From Ruminococcus flavefaciens (GTDB lineage Bacteria; Bacillota; Clostridia; Oscillospirales; Ruminococcaceae), in NCBI RefSeq assembly GCF_900116855.1, contig NZ_UETD01000015.1:35796-99795 (forward strand): a DNA stretch of 64,000 nucleotides. The letters run 5' to 3'. Positions 22,988-30,415 of the stretch are shown in pieces (position 1 is the first letter of the stretch; the number at the start of each line of letters is the position of its first letter). The notes under the pieces were generated by a model that had not been told where the DNA came from, made no database searches, and worked only from the letters and a program-made list of their open reading frames with translations. Made by a program: the position numbers and the translations under genes.

Positions 22988-23218
22988 CTAATTAGTTATA
23001 ATTATCTCGTCAATAGGCACATCAAGTATATGTGCCAGTATGACTATGTTGTCGATAGAGGGCATAGCGTCTCCTCTCATCCACTTGAATATTGCTTGCG
23101 GCGTGTTGAAGCCGAATACTGTTTGTACATCAGCCACCTTGAGTCCTTTGCCTTTTATCAAAGCTCTGATGTTTGCGCCTGTTGCTATCATATCGATAGT
23201 CGGAGCTGCTATAGGCAT
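22988..23218 (-). CDS. Small helix-turn-helix protein, tRNA-array module copy 1
   Basis: 76 residues from the start at 23218 (GAAAGGTGG ribosome site). An XRE/Cro-type fold: ATGANIRALIKGKGLKVADV, then FGFNTPQAIFKWMRGDAMPS, then IDNIVILAHILDVPIDEIII. It is a close paralogue of the protein at 30179-30403. In both places a small ORF and a terminator precede it and a tRNA array follows on the same strand. The likely role is a DNA-binding regulator of the module, possibly of the tRNA transcript; that is inference. Confidence 0.82.
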   Translation of the reverse strand: MPIAAPTIDMIATGANIRALIKGKGLKVADVQTVFGFNTPQAIFKWMRGDAMPSIDNIVILAHILDVPIDEIIITN

Positions 23219-23331
23219 AAAAATAACCACCTTTCTGAATAGAATAATAAAAAACGCCTGTGTGAGTTGATACTGCACACAGACGGCTATGTTCTATCAG
23301 AAGATGGTTTACAATGCAACACTATCTCTGC

Positions 23332-23481
23332 TCACCTTTTTAGGATGACCGAACAAGCACTTTTCTGTCCTGTGCGTAGCAAAACTGAGCCATTATCCTC
23401 CTGCTGGAAGAAATAGCTTGACTGCTGGAAATCAAAAGCACAAATGTATGCAGACACAGCGTTGTTCATGATAGCGTTCAC
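23332..23481 (-). CDS. 49-residue small ORF preceding the HTH gene, copy 1
   Basis: GTG start at 23481 with AAAGGGTG ribosome site; an internal ATG at codon 4 is an alternative. The peptide includes SAYICAFDFQQSSYFFQQ and a VLLRTGQKS segment. It aligns loosely with the 36-residue ORF at 29945-30055 (VYLYSEHYEESFYHESE ... VLHTDKRS) that occupies the same place in the second module. It is driven by a perfect promoter and followed by a hairpin (CGTCTGTGTG...CACACAGGCG with T-run) before the HTH gene. It could be a leader peptide; function unknown. Confidence 0.55.
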   Translation of the reverse strand: MNAIMNNAVSAYICAFDFQQSSYFFQQEDNGSVLLRTGQKSACSVILKR

Positions 23482-23538
23482 TGTTTTCACCCTTTCGTTA
23501 GTAAGAATTCCGGGAAGCTTTTCCCTTGTGTTGACATC

Positions 23539-23567
23539 ATTATATCACGGCATTACGGAAATGTCAA
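23539..23567 (-). promoter_or_regulatory. Consensus promoter of tRNA/RNA-ligase module 1
   Basis: Minus strand TTGACA (complement of 23562-23567), 17 bases, TATAAT (complement of 23539-23544). It can drive small ORF, HTH, four tRNAs and RNA ligase as one transcript. Confidence 0.85.
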
Positions 23568-23588
23568 GTAAACCTGTGGTATAGTTTT

Positions 23589-23645
23589 TATCGGCAAGAA
23601 TTTCTGTGTATTATCATTGATTTTTTGCCGATAATATGATATAAT
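23589..23645 (+). promoter_or_regulatory. Fic gene promoter with inverted-repeat operator
   Basis: TTGATT (23617-23622), 17 bases, TATAAT (23640-23645). TATCGGCAA (23589-23597) and TTGCCGATA (23625-23633) form a nine-base inverted repeat that straddles the -35 box, a plausible operator for the HTH-carrying Fic protein itself. Confidence 0.65.
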
Positions 23646-23665
23646 AGAACTATGGAGGTGATACC

Positions 23666-24556
23666 GTGAAATACAGAAGTGTAGCCGAAATGGCTGAATT
23701 ATGGGGGATATCCGAGCGTACAGTCCGCAACTACTGTGCGGAAAGACGCATCGAAGGCGCTGTCCTTATCGGCAAAACATGGAAAATCCCTGCCGATGCT
23801 GTCAGACCGGGACGCCGAAAACTGAAACGTCCAGAGACACTGCTTGAGGTTCTCAGAGAGCAGAAAAGCAGTAATCAGCACGGTGGTATCTATCACAAGT
23901 TACAGATAGAGCTGACCTATAATTCCAATCATATTGAGGGAAGCAAGCTAACCCACGACCAGACGCGCTATATCTTCGAGACTAACACTTTAGACTTTGA
24001 AAATGAAGCCGTTAACGTCGACGATATCGTCGAGACGGTCAACCACTTCCGCTGTATCGACTATGTTATTGAGAACGCAGAAAAGCCTTTAACAGAGGCG
24101 TTTATCAAGGAGCTTCACAAGATGCTGAAAACAGGTACTGCCGACAGCAGAAAGGAATGGTTTGCAGTTGGCAAGTATAAGAAGTTCGCTAATGAGGTCG
24201 GCGGCGAAATGACTGCTGCTCCCGATGAAGTGCCTGCACAAATGAAAAAGCTCGTATCACAGTACAATGACCTGAAAAAAATCGCGCTTGAAGATATAAT
24301 TGACTTCCACTATCAGTTTGAGTCCATACATCCATTTCAGGACGGCAACGGCAGAGTCGGCAGGCTAATAATGCTGAAGGAGTGCCTGCGGCATAATATA
24401 GTTCCGTTTATAGTATCCGACGATCTGAAGATGTTCTACTATCGTGGACTAAAGAACTGGGAACAGGAACGTGGCTGGCTGACGGATACCATACTGACAG
24501 CGCAAGACCGCTTTAAAGCTTATCTTGATTATTTTCAGATCAGATATCAGGGGTGA
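23666..24556 (+). CDS. Fic-domain AMP transferase with N-terminal HTH and class II inhibitory motif
   Basis: 296 residues, GTG start at 23666 with a GGAGGTGATACC ribosome site. Residues 1-45 form an excisionase/MerR-like helix-turn-helix (AEMAELWGISERTVRNYCAE). An inhibitory helix with SNHIEG ((S/T)xxxE(G/N)) lies near residue 91, and the Fic core HPFQDGNGRVGR near residue 225. Fic enzymes attach AMP to target proteins; the intramolecular Glu keeps class II enzymes off until released. The HTH suggests autoregulation at the inverted repeat in its promoter. It may act as a self-contained toxin/regulator of the element. Confidence 0.92.
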   Translation: MKYRSVAEMAELWGISERTVRNYCAERRIEGAVLIGKTWKIPADAVRPGRRKLKRPETLLEVLREQKSSNQHGGIYHKLQIELTYNSNHIEGSKLTHDQTRYIFETNTLDFENEAVNVDDIVETVNHFRCIDYVIENAEKPLTEAFIKELHKMLKTGTADSRKEWFAVGKYKKFANEVGGEMTAAPDEVPAQMKKLVSQYNDLKKIALEDIIDFHYQFESIHPFQDGNGRVGRLIMLKECLRHNIVPFIVSDDLKMFYYRGLKNWEQERGWLTDTILTAQDRFKAYLDYFQIRYQG

Positions 24557-24563
24557 TGAAAGC

Positions 24564-25061
24564 ATGAATAACATATTTCACTACATCTCTCCGCTCGGAG
24601 GTATCACCCTCGCCAGTGACGGCGAAGCACTGACAGGCTTATGGTTCGACGGGCAGAAATACTTTCCCCATAAGCTCATATCGGAAGGCACCGAAGCAGA
24701 GCTGCCGATATTTACGCAGACCTGCAACTGGCTCGATATTTATTTTGGCGGAAAAGAGCCGGGCTTCACTCCGCCTATAAGTCTGCACACAACGCCGTTC
24801 CGAAAGGCAGTGTACGACATACTTCTTACGATACCTTACGGACAGACAATGACCTATGGCGAGATAGCAAATATCATCGCAAATCAGCAAGGTGCTGAGC
24901 ATATGTCGGCTCAGGCAGTCGGAAGTGCCGTGGGACATAACCCTATCTCCATTATAATTCCCTGTCACAGAGTAATCGGAGCGGACGGAAGTCTGACAGG
25001 CTATGCAGGCGGAATTGATAAAAAGACAGCCCTTCTGAAACTTGAGAAGTACGAAATATAA
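24564..25061 (+). CDS. ogt: Methylated-DNA--protein-cysteine methyltransferase
   Basis: 165 residues from the ATG at 24564. Typical Ogt: TIPYGQTMTYGEIANIIA, then SAQAVGSAVGHNPISIIIPC with the acceptor Cys in PCHRV, and the closing GYAGGIDKKTALLKLE. It repairs O6-alkylguanine and O4-alkylthymine by irreversible transfer to its own cysteine. The start follows the Fic stop by seven bases, so the two share a transcript. No Ada regulatory domain. Confidence 0.93.
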   Translation: MNNIFHYISPLGGITLASDGEALTGLWFDGQKYFPHKLISEGTEAELPIFTQTCNWLDIYFGGKEPGFTPPISLHTTPFRKAVYDILLTIPYGQTMTYGEIANIIANQQGAEHMSAQAVGSAVGHNPISIIIPCHRVIGADGSLTGYAGGIDKKTALLKLEKYEI

Positions 25062-25068
25062 TGAAAAA

Positions 25069-25096
25069 GGCAGCCGCAATGGCTGCCTTCTTACTG
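25069..25096. terminator. Terminator between ogt and the MBL-fold gene
   Basis: GGCAGCC GCAAT GGCTGCC with an A-run before and TTCTT after; usable by both converging genes. Confidence 0.8.
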
Positions 25097-25112
25097 TTCA
25101 CGATATTTATCA

Positions 25113-25733
25113 TCAGATTTTTAAAACTACCTCTATGCCGCTGTCCACAACCTTTCGGAACTTCTCTCCGTCAGCAGGACTTCCTACGACTGTTCCGTAG
25201 TGGATAGGTATCGCGTACTTTGGACGGATAGTGTTAGCGAGCTCCGCAGCCTGTAAAGCATCGGTAGTGAATTTACCTCCGGCAGGAATGAGCGCAATGT
25301 CGCACTTCAACTGCTTGTTGTCGGGAGTGATGTCCGTATCGCCTGCAATGTAAATGCGTCCGTGGTCGGGACTGTCGATGATGTATCCCAGCCAGCCGTT
25401 GGACTTGGGGTGAAAGGGCTTGCCTATATTGTATGCAGGGACAGTCTCGAATCTGATACCGAGGACCTCAAACTTTTCGCCTGCGGTGACCTGTTTCACG
25501 GTCAGACCAAGCTCCTTTGGCTCGTTTACAGTGTCCGGACAGACGATAACAGTGTCGGACTTTATCACCTTGCGGATATCATCAGGGGAGTAGTGGTCGA
25601 AGTGGCTGTGTGTGATGAGGATAATGTCAGCATCGTGCGGTGCGCCGTTGATGTTGTAGGGATCGGAGTAAATGATCATTCCTTCGTCAACGCGGATACT
25701 GCTTTGTTCGTTTATGGTTATGAAATCAAGCAT
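25113..25733 (-). CDS. MBL-fold metal-dependent hydrolase (UlaG-like)
   Basis: 206 residues from the start at 25733 (GGGAGGTC ribosome site). Metallo-beta-lactamase fold: metal motif THSHFDHYSPDDI about residues 41-53, YIAGDTDITPD near residue 131, and a late PIHYGTVVGSP. The short length and HxHxDH placement fit the UPF0173/UlaG branch, which includes L-ascorbate-6-phosphate lactonase and general hydrolases. The substrate is unknown. Confidence 0.88.
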   Translation of the reverse strand: MLDFITINEQSSIRVDEGMIIYSDPYNINGAPHDADIILITHSHFDHYSPDDIRKVIKSDTVIVCPDTVNEPKELGLTVKQVTAGEKFEVLGIRFETVPAYNIGKPFHPKSNGWLGYIIDSPDHGRIYIAGDTDITPDNKQLKCDIALIPAGGKFTTDALQAAELANTIRPKYAIPIHYGTVVGSPADGEKFRKVVDSGIEVVLKI

Positions 25734-25840
25734 GGTGAGACCTCCCTGTCGGTATTTTTCTACAATTATAGCATAGATCGGCGTGGATAGCAAGCAATTT
25801 TTCGTTGTTCATATAAAAACTGTGTATTATAGAGCTTTTA

Positions 25841-25869
25841 TTGACACAGCAGCGATGCTATGGTATAAT
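25841..25869 (+). promoter_or_regulatory. Repeated promoter module A, copy 2
   Basis: TTGACA (25841-25846), 17 bases, TATAAT (25864-25869), same spacer and downstream sequence as 15032-15060. Confidence 0.9.
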
Positions 25870-25915
25870 GTTTACTAATATAAATCGAGATTTGTAAGAC
25901 GATTGAGGAAGTAGA

Positions 25916-26365
25916 ATGTATATTGTTACAGCAGAAGAAAACCAGATAAAAACAATTGTAGACATATCTGTCAGAGCATTTGAAACAGACGTAAATGTCG
26001 GCGGTGCAAAAGGTGACTGTCCGCCCGGATATGATTCGGTAGAATGGCATAAACAGATGGCTCAAGAGGGGCATTTGTATCAAGCAATGATAGGAAAAGA
26101 TATTGTGGGAGCAGCCGTCATATTTTCGGATGAAACAAAAAACAGTGTGTACATTGGCAGAATTTTCATCGACAGCGTCTATCATAGAAAAGGTTATGGA
26201 ATTCGTTTAATGGAGTGCATAGAAAAGAACTATCCATTTGCCGCGGAGTTTGATCTTGACACTCCAAGCTGGAATGTACGGACAAACGCTTTTTACGAAA
26301 AATTAGGGTATCAGATCATAAAAGAAGAGGACGGTTTTGTTTTTTACAGGAAGACGAGAAAGTGA
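25916..26365 (+). CDS. GNAT-family N-acetyltransferase 1
   Basis: 149 residues. GNAT acetyl-CoA site IGRIFIDSVYHRKGYGIRLM (the R/Q-x-x-G-x-G/A loop as HRKGYG, about residues 91-96), then NVRTNAFYEKLGYQIIKEE as the late motif B. The N-terminal half has no recognisable substrate feature. It could acetylate an antibiotic, a peptide or an aminoacyl-adenylate toxin. GAGGAAG ribosome site; expression from promoter module A; repeated hairpin downstream. Confidence 0.88.
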   Translation: MYIVTAEENQIKTIVDISVRAFETDVNVGGAKGDCPPGYDSVEWHKQMAQEGHLYQAMIGKDIVGAAVIFSDETKNSVYIGRIFIDSVYHRKGYGIRLMECIEKNYPFAAEFDLDTPSWNVRTNAFYEKLGYQIIKEEDGFVFYRKTRK

Positions 26366-26430
26366 ACTTCATTTAATTCAGGTTCTCACATAAATACTGA
26401 TTTATCTCAGTAAGCAAAACAGATGTTAAT

Positions 26431-26461
26431 GCCCCTGAGCGTTAATTGAAACGTTCAGGGG
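26431..26461. repeat. Repeated GC-rich hairpin, copy 2
   Basis: GCCCCTGAGCGTTAATTGAA ACGTTCAGGGG, same element as at 15576 and 27037. The preceding stretch (AGCAAAACAGATGTTAAT) is shared with copy 1 too. Confidence 0.8.
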
Positions 26462-26486
26462 AAGAACTCCGCACAGCGGTGTTTTA

Positions 26487-26515
26487 TTGACACGGCAGTA
26501 ATGCTATGCTATAAT
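26487..26515 (+). promoter_or_regulatory. Repeated promoter module A, copy 3
   Basis: TTGACA (26487-26492), 17 bases, TATAAT (26510-26515), followed by the shared GTTTACTAATATAATCG sequence. Confidence 0.9.
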
Positions 26516-26554
26516 GTTTACTAATATAATCGGTTTTTAAGGAGCTGATAAACT

Positions 26555-27028
26555 GTGAAGATAGAATACAGAAAAGCTGAAACAGAAGATGCAGAAATGC
26601 TGGTAAATATCTATAACGCTTCATTTTACAGCGATTACAGGAGATTTGGTGCTTGTCCCGGTTATGGTAAAACGATAGAAATGATGGAAGCTTCAATAAG
26701 AGATAATCCGAAATATATCATACTATGCGATAATAAACCTGTTGGGTGCGTTTCCTGTAAAATGCAGGAAATGAGAGTGTATGAGATCACTTGCCTGTGC
26801 ATTGTTCCTGAGTATCAGGGAAAAGGAATAGGTACACAAGCGGTTAGGTTCGTAAAGACTCTTTATGAGGATTGGGAGAAGATAACTTTAGTAACACCTG
26901 TGGACAAGAAAGAAAATGTTAAGTTCTATACCGAAAAATGCGGATTCCGTATAGTATCCACCGAAACAGACGGTAATGTTGAGCTTGCTCGGTTCGTTCT
27001 GGAAAAGCAGATATCAACAGCAGAATAA
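26555..27028 (+). CDS. GNAT-family N-acetyltransferase 2
   Basis: 157 residues, GTG start at 26555 with AAGGAG nine bases upstream. Acetyl-CoA loop VPEYQGKGIGTQAVRFV (about residues 88-104, Q-G-K-G-I-G), then a late NVKFYTEKCGFRIVSTETDG. It shares promoter and hairpin type with the preceding GNAT gene but little sequence beyond the fold. Substrate unknown. Confidence 0.9.
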   Translation: MKIEYRKAETEDAEMLVNIYNASFYSDYRRFGACPGYGKTIEMMEASIRDNPKYIILCDNKPVGCVSCKMQEMRVYEITCLCIVPEYQGKGIGTQAVRFVKTLYEDWEKITLVTPVDKKENVKFYTEKCGFRIVSTETDGNVELARFVLEKQISTAE

Positions 27029-27036
27029 AACACAAT

Positions 27037-27068
27037 GCCCCTGAGCGTTAATTGAAACGTTCAGGGGC
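27037..27068. repeat. Repeated GC-rich hairpin, copy 3
   Basis: Same element as at 15576 and 26431. It is directly followed by the 3' end of the AraC gene, as copy 1 is followed by the AraC remnant. Confidence 0.8.
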
Positions 27069-27078
27069 AAAACTTGTT

Positions 27079-27948
27079 TTACTCGCTCACAACAGGAATC
27101 CATATCTGGCTCTTGTAGTCGGGAGACAGCATATCTCCGTCGGGGTAAGCTTCGATGTCCATTTCGTAGGTGGGAGTGTAATCCGATGTGGGGAAGAACT
27201 CCGCACAAAGCTCGTGCCAGAGCTGCTGTATAGCCTCGGGCATGGGACCTGTACACTCAGCAACTACCCACGTTCTTGCAGGTATAGTGTTTACACGGAA
27301 GCCTTCGGGAGCGACTGTATCGGGAGCGCACTCCACAGCGATACCGTAGTCGAAGGTCTCGGCGTCTGTGAGACCGTTGCCGTAGCAGGTACCGTAGATA
27401 AAAGTGCTGTCCGATGCGTGTTCAAGCAGAGTTGTGATAGTGCCGTCGGAGTGGGCTCTACCCCAGAATTCGGGGATAGTGTTCTTGTTCTGCTCACCAA
27501 CAACTGTGTGCTGCTCAACCTTTTCAAGCACTGTGAATGCTTCCTTTTTAACGATGTTATAATTCATGGAATTACCGCCTTTCAAAATGATCTGCACCTT
27601 GAAACGGGAAAATGAACGTAGCCTGCCGCCCTCGCGCTTTGCTTCAGTAGGCGTTACGCCGTGGAAGCGAGTGAACGCTCTTGTGAAGCTCTCAGGCGAC
27701 TCATAGCCGTATTTCAGCGCCGTGTCGATGACCTTTGCGTCCGTTTTCATCAGCTCACTGCCGGCAAGTGTGAGCCGCCTGTTACGGATGTATTCGCCTA
27801 CGGTGATACCGCACAGTATACCGAATATCTTCTGGAAATAGTAGGGCGAGCAAGCCGCCTGCCTTGCGACCTCCGCCATATCAAGCTCGTCGGTGATGTG
27901 CGCTTCGATGTAGTCGATAGCTTTCTGAATACCTGTGGCTAAGTTCAT
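27079..27948 (-). CDS. AraC-family regulator with GyrI-like effector domain
   Basis: 289 residues. Two AraC helix-turn-helix units (EVARQAACSPYYFQKIFGIL and ALKYGYESPESFTRAFTRFH, within residues 10-105), then a GyrI/SbmC-like small-molecule domain (about 130-289: FTVLEKVEQHTVVG ... YGIAVECAPD ... WHELCAEFFPTSDYTPTYEM). This architecture fits activators of multidrug response such as Rob or BmrR-type sensors. AAAGGAGGG ribosome site; a TATAAT lies 15-25 bases upstream. No obvious target beside it; the nearest are the two GNAT genes. Confidence 0.9.
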   Translation of the reverse strand: MNLATGIQKAIDYIEAHITDELDMAEVARQAACSPYYFQKIFGILCGITVGEYIRNRRLTLAGSELMKTDAKVIDTALKYGYESPESFTRAFTRFHGVTPTEAKREGGRLRSFSRFKVQIILKGGNSMNYNIVKKEAFTVLEKVEQHTVVGEQNKNTIPEFWGRAHSDGTITTLLEHASDSTFIYGTCYGNGLTDAETFDYGIAVECAPDTVAPEGFRVNTIPARTWVVAECTGPMPEAIQQLWHELCAEFFPTSDYTPTYEMDIEAYPDGDMLSPDYKSQIWIPVVSE

Positions 27949-28054
27949 TGGTTTTCCCTCCTTTAGTGTAATTATATTATAACATCGTGAGAGTTTGCTG
28001 TCCTGATATTTTGTGGCTTGTTGTGTCAGATACGTTTATATGTTTGAACATTAT

Positions 28055-28444
28055 TCAATCACGATAGATTAATACTTCCTCATTGTTTTCCATAGCTTCT
28101 TTTATCAGATCAATGATATTACAAAGTACAGCGAGCGTATCATAATACCGAAAAACACGCATATCATGATTTATTGATGTTAATTGCTTGTAGACTGATG
28201 AAAGGTCATCTATGCGCCATGGCTTGTCCCTAAGCCAATGTTCATCTTCAAACATTCCAATATGCCAGTAATAAGCGATACCAACCCAGCCTTTATCGGT
28301 TGGTTTAACATCAGAAAGAATGTCATTCAGAAATCCGTCCCAGATACCAAGCATTTTACGCTTAATGCCATTATTTTCGATGATAAATAAGATTTCGGGT
28401 TCACCTTCGTAACCTTCATAGTATATTTCATTTATTTCTGACAT
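28055..28444 (-). CDS. Hypothetical protein, possible immunity protein
   Basis: 129 residues, cytoplasmic, with aromatic-rich segments (GWVGIAYYWHIGMFEDEHWL) and an acidic C-terminal helix (IIDLIKEAMENNEEVLIY). No catalytic motif recognised. Its size and neighbours suggest an immunity-type protein, but no family name can be given. It starts six bases after the methyltransferase stop and is the third gene of the minus-strand operon from promoter module B. Confidence 0.6.
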   Translation of the reverse strand: MSEINEIYYEGYEGEPEILFIIENNGIKRKMLGIWDGFLNDILSDVKPTDKGWVGIAYYWHIGMFEDEHWLRDKPWRIDDLSSVYKQLTSINHDMRVFRYYDTLAVLCNIIDLIKEAMENNEEVLIYRD

Positions 28445-28450
28445 ATTAAA

Positions 28451-29077
28451 TCACCCTTCCTTTTTAAAATCCAGCCTCACAAGTGCCTTGCCGTTGGGGA
28501 GCGGTTCGGACTTCTGCAATATCAGCGAGTAGCCTATTTCCTTCATGGCAGCCGTGAGAGCCTTTTCCTCCATTTGGTGATGAACCTCGTCAAGCCTGTC
28601 GAAAGCTCGCAGGTACGGCGACTCCGACACCCATTGCTCCTCGTCGGTGTTTATCTGTATCACGCAGGAAACGTACTCGGGAGCAGTCTGCAAAATGGCT
28701 CGCTGGAACGCTCCGTAGCCGATGTACTCGATAAGCAGGTTCGCTATCAGAAGCTGTGCCTGCGGGAGCTTCTCTGCCTCGTTTATAAGGTCGATGTGCA
28801 GGCATTTCAGAACTCCCGAAAGCTGAGTATATCGCTGAGATACTGCGCGGAGGTAGTCCGCATTGATGTCCACACCGTAGACTGTGCGGAACTTGTCGGT
28901 GTCAATGTGTTCAAGTCCGTTTCCGCCTGCAATTCCCAGAACTGCCGCAGTTTCCACAGGGTAGGCGGAGAACTGCTCCTTCATTATGGAATCAAGCACT
29001 TGAAGCTGCTGCACAGAATCAAGGCTCATGTGCTTTTCGTAGTCGTCAAGACTTATTTCTTCCCATGGGTTGGTCAT
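28451..29077 (-). CDS. Class I SAM-dependent methyltransferase
   Basis: 208 residues; the start at 29077 is chosen because GAAAGGTG precedes it and it overlaps the kinase stop (ATGA). Motif I appears as AAVLGIAGGNGLEHID (residues 43-58), motif II as VYGVDINADYL, and a late LPQAQLLIANLLIEYIG. The N-terminal TNPWEEISLDDYEKHMSLDS and the C-terminal PLPNGKALVRLDF recur as fragments at 16244, 16863-17054 and 56408. Substrate unknown; small-molecule methyltransferases of this kind are common resistance or detoxification genes. Confidence 0.85.
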   Translation of the reverse strand: MTNPWEEISLDDYEKHMSLDSVQQLQVLDSIMKEQFSAYPVETAAVLGIAGGNGLEHIDTDKFRTVYGVDINADYLRAVSQRYTQLSGVLKCLHIDLINEAEKLPQAQLLIANLLIEYIGYGAFQRAILQTAPEYVSCVIQINTDEEQWVSESPYLRAFDRLDEVHHQMEEKALTAAMKEIGYSLILQKSEPLPNGKALVRLDFKKEG

Positions 29078-29586
29078 ATACAGCACCTTTCCAAATCGTA
29101 TTCATCATCTATCAGAAAATAATCGAACCCGTACCTGATACAGCCACGGAGATATTCCTGATTGTCCTGTATTATGTCATTAATACTGAGGTCATTGGAG
29201 AGCCTTTTCTCGATAGCGTTCCCGAAGCTGACAATGTCGCTGAAATGGCTGTTTATGTAGCTTTCACTCATAACAAGGCAGATGTATTTTATCTGCGACA
29301 GATAGTCGGCGTCAAAGCTGTTCTTCCAGTCAAAGGGAATATAACAGCCCTCGATTATGAGATCCTGTTCGTTTTCAATGGCAGTCTTTATCATCTCTTT
29401 CAGGATATTCCAGAGGTATGCCGTCAGCTTGTCGTCGTCATAGGGAGTGAGCTCGGTCTGATCGCTTCTTATAAGCCCCATTTTAAGGTGGTCGATAGAC
29501 AGGTAAGGGTACTTGTATTTTTTAAGCAGTTTCTGTGCAAGCAGCGTTTTCCCTGTATGCGAAGCGCCTGTTATCAGTATTATCAT
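29074..29586 (-). CDS. P-loop kinase-like AAA protein
   Basis: 170 residues from the start at 29586 (AAAGGAG upstream). Walker A GASHTGKT at residues 7-14, then YLSIDHLKMGLIRS and LIIEGCYIPFDW (Walker-B-like region). The size and early P-loop fit adenylate-kinase or zeta-toxin-like small-molecule kinases. First gene of the three-gene operon behind promoter module B; overlaps the methyltransferase by four bases. Confidence 0.8.
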   Translation of the reverse strand: MIILITGASHTGKTLLAQKLLKKYKYPYLSIDHLKMGLIRSDQTELTPYDDDKLTAYLWNILKEMIKTAIENEQDLIIEGCYIPFDWKNSFDADYLSQIKYICLVMSESYINSHFSDIVSFGNAIEKRLSNDLSINDIIQDNQEYLRGCIRYGFDYFLIDDEYDLERCCI

Positions 29587-29619
29587 AGTAGCCGCGGCTC
29601 CTTTCCGATAGTTTCCATA

Positions 29620-29648
29620 ATTATACCATATCCGGGGGAGTTTTTCAA
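29620..29648 (-). promoter_or_regulatory. Repeated promoter module B, copy 2
   Basis: Minus strand TTGAAA (complement of 29643-29648), 17 bases, TATAAT (complement of 29620-29625), TATGGAAACTATC downstream. Near-identical to 17597-17625. Confidence 0.85.
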
Positions 29649-29805
29649 TAAAAAACAGCTCCTGTCTGTAACGGGACGGGATCTGTCGACAGTTATCGCA
29701 AAATATGCGACAACTCATTTTAGCAGGAACAGTTGCGTTTTTTGCAACGGTTCATTTTTCAGTTGTTGCAGAAAATACAACAACTCATAGTAATGTGCAG
29801 GAAAT
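29649..29805. repeat. Repeated non-coding block C, copy 2, with palindromic TTGCGACAAC units
   Basis: Begins AAAACAGCTCCTGTC like block C at 18215 and then holds two imperfect palindromes (AGTTATCGCAAAATATGCGACAACT near 29690 and AGTTGTTGCAGAAAATACAACAACT near 29752). Similar words occur at 46190-46320 and inside the RhuM coding region at 31308. No gene is seen in 29719-29944. Confidence 0.65.
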
Positions 29806-29841
29806 GCATTTTGCTATTATTATAATATACCTGTAGTTTAC

Positions 29842-29870
29842 TTGCTTTTTACGAAAAGCTATGTTATAAT
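29842..29870 (+). promoter_or_regulatory. Promoter of tRNA module 2
   Basis: TTGCTT (29842-29847), 17 bases, TATAAT (29865-29870). It can drive the small ORF, HTH gene and following tRNA array. Confidence 0.75.
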
Positions 29871-29944
29871 ACTGGTGTAGTCAGAACAGAAACGGTCGGA
29901 ATCGACCTCTGTAACAAGAATTATTACGAAAGGAGTTACCCGAA

Positions 29945-30055
29945 ATGAAACAGTTTTCTATGGTCTATCTGTATAGCGAACACTATGAAGAAAGTTTCTA
30001 TCACGAGAGTGAAGAGGCTCTATTTGTGCTGCATACAGATAAACGTAGTGGATAG
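29945..30055 (+). CDS. 36-residue small ORF preceding the HTH gene, copy 2
   Basis: ATG at 29945 with a GAAAGGAG ribosome site. The peptide begins KQFSMVYLYSEHYEES and has a late LFVLHTDKRS. It sits in the same position as the ORF at 23332-23481 and shares aromatic/acidic spacing with it. A terminator-like hairpin follows before the HTH gene. Confidence 0.5.
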   Translation: MKQFSMVYLYSEHYEESFYHESEEALFVLHTDKRSG

Positions 30056-30102
30056 TCATTTCGGAAACGCACTTTCTTTGTGTTGTGATCCATACAAATG
30101 AT

Positions 30103-30136
30103 AAACACCGTCTGTATGTAAGCAGGCGGTGTTTTT
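30103..30136 (+). terminator. Hairpin with T-run between small ORF and HTH gene
   Basis: AACACCGTCTG ... CAGGCGGTGTTTTTT. An equivalent hairpin stands at the same place in module 1, so partial termination between the two genes is a shared design. Confidence 0.8.
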
Positions 30137-30178
30137 TCTATGTCTGAAATCATAATTCAAGGAAAGGAGATGCTCACG

Positions 30179-30403
30179 ATGCCGATAATCGACGTAAAGG
30201 CAACAGGTAATAATATCAAGAATATCATCAAATCCAAAGGTTTCAAAATATCTGATGTGCAGGCAAGATGCGGTTTCAATACTCCACAGGCTATATTCAA
30301 GTGGATGCGTGGGGACGCTGTACCTACTATTGATAATCTGATAATACTTGCGGATATGTTTGATGTGCCGATAGATAAAATAATAATCGTCACTCGTGTC
30401 TGA
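30179..30403 (+). CDS. Small helix-turn-helix protein, tRNA-array module copy 2
   Basis: 74 residues from the ATG at 30179 (AAAGGAG nine bases upstream). XRE-type: DVKATGNNIKNIIKSKGFKI, then CGFNTPQAIFKWMRGDAVPT, then IDNLIILADMFDVPIDKIII. About two-thirds identical to the protein at 22988-23218. tRNA-Tyr starts 12 bases after its stop, so HTH and tRNAs are probably on one transcript. Confidence 0.85.
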   Translation: MPIIDVKATGNNIKNIIKSKGFKISDVQARCGFNTPQAIFKWMRGDAVPTIDNLIILADMFDVPIDKIIIVTRV

Positions 30404-30415
30404 GTGGCGAAATAT

